Shown here one piece after another: positions 32,450-34,901 of a DNA stretch of 34,901 bases. The notes beneath the pieces were generated by a model. The model saw only the letters and a program-made list of their open reading frames with translations, was not told where the DNA came from and made no database searches. This DNA is from Paraburkholderia sp. (lineage in GTDB: Bacteria > Pseudomonadota > Gammaproteobacteria > Burkholderiales > Burkholderiaceae): NCBI RefSeq assembly GCF_024281035.1, contig NZ_JAMXLH010000075.1, positions 1 through 34,901 of the forward strand, given 5' to 3'. The translations under genes and the position numbers were made by a program. Within the stretch, counting starts at the first letter, position 1, and the number at the start of each line of letters is the position of its first letter.

Positions 32450-32941
32450 TCAGGGCGCGGACGCGCCCGGCTCCAGATGCCCGAGCGGCAGCGGCCCGTT
32501 GCGCTTGAACGTGGTGAGCACGATATTCGAGCGTACGCTGTCGACGCCGGGCACGTGCATCAGTTTCTTCATCACGAACGACGACAGCGCGTTCAGATCC
32601 GGCGCCACGATGCGCAGTAAATAATCGGCGTCGCCCACCACCGCATGGCATTCCAGCACCTCCGGCAGCGCGTCAATCTGCTGCCGGAACTGCTCCATCA
32701 CCGAATCCCCGTGATGTTTCAGCTTCAGGCTCGTGAACGCCGTGACGCCGAGACCGAGCTTTTCGGGCCGCAGCACGACGCGAAAGCCGTCGATCACGCC
32801 CGTTGCCTCCAGCCGCTGCAACCGCCTGCCGATCTGCGACGGCGAGAGCGGCACCCGCTCCGCGAGCTGCTGGTGCGTCGCACGGCCAAAACGCTGCAGC
32901 ACGTCGAGCAGCGCGAGATCAAAGTGATCGAGTTCCAGCAT
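32450..32941 (-). CDS. Lrp/AsnC-family transcriptional regulator
   Basis: The 163-aa product has the N-terminal Lrp helix-turn-helix (LDHFDLALLDVLQRFGRATH, then PLSPSQIGRRLQRLEATGVI) and the C-terminal RAM ligand-binding domain with AVVGDADYLLRIVAPDLNAL. The start MLELDHFDLALL at 32941 was chosen over an in-frame extension to 33061, because Lrp proteins begin just before this helix. It is divergent from phhB with 259 nt between starts. In Ralstonia and Burkholderia relatives a regulator of this type accompanies phenylalanine hydroxylase genes; that it responds to phenylalanine here is inference. Confidence 0.92.
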   Translation of the reverse strand: MLELDHFDLALLDVLQRFGRATHQQLAERVPLSPSQIGRRLQRLEATGVIDGFRVVLRPEKLGLGVTAFTSLKLKHHGDSVMEQFRQQIDALPEVLECHAVVGDADYLLRIVAPDLNALSSFVMKKLMHVPGVDSVRSNIVLTTFKRNGPLPLGHLEPGASAP

Positions 32942-33200
32942 GACGAAATTACGCACGAATCCGGTTATTAATGCGCGATTATTGCATGACACACCATCGC
33001 CGAGCCCCATTCCTGCGGCGCCGGGCAGTGCGACCTTGCCGTCTCGCGGGAGCGCTCGCACCCTGCCGATATCCGTGAAAAAATAGTCGATCTACCGCCA
33101 TTCGTCCGCGCGCCACCCGCGCGCGCGGGTTTCGCGCGGTGTCCGGTGCTCGCACAGCGCAAAACGCCGAGCGGGCGCCCATTCCATGACAGGTGCAGAC

Positions 33201-33506
33201 ATGATCAACCGCCTCACATCAGAAGAGCGCGCCACCCAGCTCGCCGATCTCCACGGCTGGCAGTCCGTCGCGGGCCGCGACGCCATTGCGCGCACCTTCC
33301 GTTTCGCCGATTTCAACGAAGCGTTCGGCTTTATGACGCGCGTCGCAATCAAGGCGCAGGAGATGAATCACCATCCGGAATGGTTCAATGTTTATAGCCG
33401 CGTCGAAATTACGCTTTCGACGCATGAAGCCGACGGCCTTACTGCGCGCGATATCGCGCTCGCACGCTTTATCGACTCGATTGCGCCGGGTCCACTCAGT
33501 GTGTGA
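33201..33506 (+). CDS. phhB: Pterin-4a-carbinolamine dehydratase PhhB
   Basis: PhhB dehydrates 4a-hydroxytetrahydrobiopterin, recycling the pterin used by phenylalanine hydroxylase. The 101-aa product contains the family core FNEAFGFMTRVAIKAQEMNHHPEW, with the active-site histidine pair, then VEITLSTHEADGLT. The start at 33201 (MINRLTSEER) has AGGTG five nt upstream; an ATG at 33186 would add five residues. phhA, usually the immediate upstream partner, is not in the window. Confidence 0.94.
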   Translation: MINRLTSEERATQLADLHGWQSVAGRDAIARTFRFADFNEAFGFMTRVAIKAQEMNHHPEWFNVYSRVEITLSTHEADGLTARDIALARFIDSIAPGPLSV

Positions 33507-33554
33507 GCATGCGCAGACTGAAAGCTGAATGCAGGGTGAGAAGTTCCCAAACCT

Positions 33555-33785
33555 TCAAGGTTGAAGGCCATTCTTGAGGGATACGTAAGATTCCCAGGCG
33601 GCTCGGGCAATGGGGTCCAAACGTTCCGCCGACATGGTGTTCTGACGCTGTACAATCATCAGCGCATACGGCTTGGAAAGCGCGCTAGCTTCCTTGCACA
33701 ACGAGAGTTCGTCGCCACGCGAGGGCGAGCGGTTGCGCCAGAAGTTGATCGCGGCTTCGAGTTCGGTAATCGAAATATCGGACAT
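33555..33785 (-). CDS. DUF3717 family small protein
   Basis: A 76-aa protein beginning MSDISITELEAAINFWRNRSP and containing LCKEASALSKPYALMIVQ. This matches my memory of DUF3717, a short family found mainly in Burkholderiales with no known function. It is soluble in appearance: no signal peptide or membrane helix. It converges on phhB, and a 7-bp hairpin (33552-33567) overlaps its stop. Confidence 0.8.
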   Translation of the reverse strand: MSDISITELEAAINFWRNRSPSRGDELSLCKEASALSKPYALMIVQRQNTMSAERLDPIARAAWESYVSLKNGLQP

Positions 33786-33912
33786 GTTGATCGTGACTCG
33801 CGCAATCGTTGCACGCGGCGCCGCTAGCTGTCGTGCAGGTTACCTGCATCGAGCGGCGCTTCACGAACTGCGTGCCTCAAACGCTAAACCCATTTGTACT
33901 TGAGCGAATCCC

Positions 33913-34599
33913 ATGCGACTCCTTCTGATCGAAGACGACCGCCCCATCGCACGCGGTATCCAGTCCAGCCTCGAGCAAGCCGGCTTCACGGTGGACATGG
34001 TCCACGACGGCATCTTCGCCGAGCAGGCCCTCACGCAGAATCGCCATGAACTCGTGATCCTCGACCTCGGTCTGCCCGGCATCGACGGCATGACGCTGCT
34101 CGCGCGCTTCCGCCAGAGCAACCGGCACACGCCCGTCATTATCCTCACCGCACGCGACGAGCTGAATGACCGCGTCCAGGGCCTGAATTCGGGCGCCGAC
34201 GACTACATGCTCAAACCGTTCGAACCCGCGGAACTCGAAGCGCGCATTCGCGCGGTGATGCGCCGCAGCGGTCCGCACGGCGACGTGCCGCGCCCCGAAG
34301 TTTCGCTTGGCGGCGTGCGTCTCTCGGGCGTCGATCGCCGCATCTTCAACGAAGACAAACCGCTCGAACTCTCGCCGCGCGAATTCGCCGTGCTCGAAAT
34401 GCTGCTGCTGCGTCACGGCCGCGTCGTCAGCAAGGCCCAGCTTCAGGACCATCTTACGCACTTCGGCGGCGACCTCGGCGATACAGCGATCGAAGTCTAC
34501 GTGCACCGCGTGCGCAAGAAGCTCGAAAACTGCCGTGTCGAGATCGTCACGGTGCGCGGCTTCGGCTACCTGCTGCAGGAAATCCGCCAGGCCGCCTGA
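33913..34599 (+). CDS. OmpR/PhoB-family response regulator
   Basis: A two-component response regulator of 228 aa. The receiver domain (1-115) has the acidic pocket EDD (7-9), phosphoacceptor Asp51 in LVILDLGLPG, Thr79 and Lys101 in YMLKPF. The OmpR-type winged helix occupies about 130-225 (LELSPREFAVLEMLLLRHGR ... IEVYVHRVRKKL ... VRGFGYLL). The sequence style (LLIEDDRPIARGIQSSLEQAGF) is like QseB/PmrA/TctD. No sensor kinase gene follows within the remaining 302 nt, so its partner is elsewhere or beyond the edge. Confidence 0.94.
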   Translation: MRLLLIEDDRPIARGIQSSLEQAGFTVDMVHDGIFAEQALTQNRHELVILDLGLPGIDGMTLLARFRQSNRHTPVIILTARDELNDRVQGLNSGADDYMLKPFEPAELEARIRAVMRRSGPHGDVPRPEVSLGGVRLSGVDRRIFNEDKPLELSPREFAVLEMLLLRHGRVVSKAQLQDHLTHFGGDLGDTAIEVYVHRVRKKLENCRVEIVTVRGFGYLLQEIRQAA

Positions 34600-34901
34600 G
34601 GCCCAGCCTCGCGCCATGGCCCTTTCCAGGCCCCTTGCACGTCGCGAGGGGCAGAAGAAGAGGCCTGCGAGGCTCCCACCAGGCGGCGCCCTCCAGTACG
34701 CCGCCTCGTTCCCGCTTGCGCTTTGCGTCTGGCCTCGCGCCAGGCGCGAAGCCGTAGCGTGCGCCGCGCAATCTGCAGATCTCCTGATCGTCGCGCGGAG
34801 ATGCACCGCTCAAAGCATCCGCATAGCCTCCGGGCGGCCCCCAATAGTCCCACCAGGCCCTACTCTGCCGCAGGCGCGTCCACCCGCGTAAAATGGGTCC
34901 G
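34600..34901. other. Gene-free right end of the window
   Basis: 302 nt without a credible gene. A GCCCC/GGGGC hairpin (34631-34653) lies shortly after the response regulator stop. TCGCGCC A GGCGCGA (34735-34749) is a perfect short palindrome. TAAAAT at 34889-34894 could be the -10 of a plus-strand gene starting beyond the window. Confidence 0.5.

Overview
The window looks like origin-proximal DNA of a main chromosome from a Burkholderiaceae betaproteobacterium (Paraburkholderia, Caballeronia or Burkholderia type). The reasons are high GC with strong GC third-position bias, the block mnmG-rsmG-parA-parB-(carrier)-atpIBEFHAGDC followed by hemE and priA, a DUF3717 gene, and paired branched-chain amino-acid ABC transporter genes. 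The genus call is inference. No rRNA, tRNA, CRISPR array, insertion sequence or complete prophage was seen.

Layout. Positions 1-650 hold the start of priA (minus), with a tandem tetrapeptide repeat running off the window edge. After a 457-nt gap with DnaA-box-like 9-mers come hemE (minus) and a divergent pheC-like periplasmic cyclohexadienyl dehydratase gene (plus). Positions 3223-3967 are an AT-richer gap with broken small reading frames and a strong plus-strand terminator. An acyl-CoA synthetase gene (minus) follows. Positions 5987-13864 are the complete F1Fo ATP synthase operon on the minus strand, from a well-formed sigma-70 promoter upstream of atpI to an intrinsic terminator after atpC. 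Positions 14030-19656 carry an ion-transporter-superfamily carrier, parB, parA, rsmG and mnmG. There is one perfect 16-bp parS palindrome inside mnmG and a second upstream of its promoter, so a complete ParABS segregation locus is visible.

Positions 19657-22169 are a 2.5-kb gene-poor stretch with two different tandem duplications (about 107 bp and 137 bp), two strong hairpins and decayed minus-strand reading frames. This is the least explained part of the window.

Positions 22170-30582 form a minus-strand catabolic block: mmsA, a GMC oxidoreductase gene, and a five-gene branched-chain-type ABC transporter (livG, livF, livK, livH, livM). A LysR gene (30753-31640) is divergent. The LysR / mmsA / GMC arrangement matches the 3-hydroxypropionate degradation module (hpdR, mmsA, hpdH) described in Pseudomonas, and the transporter may bring in the substrate. 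LivF has Arg in place of the Walker A Lys. The right end carries a CYTH-domain gene, an Lrp/AsnC regulator divergent from phhB (no phhA visible), a DUF3717 gene and an OmpR-type response regulator.
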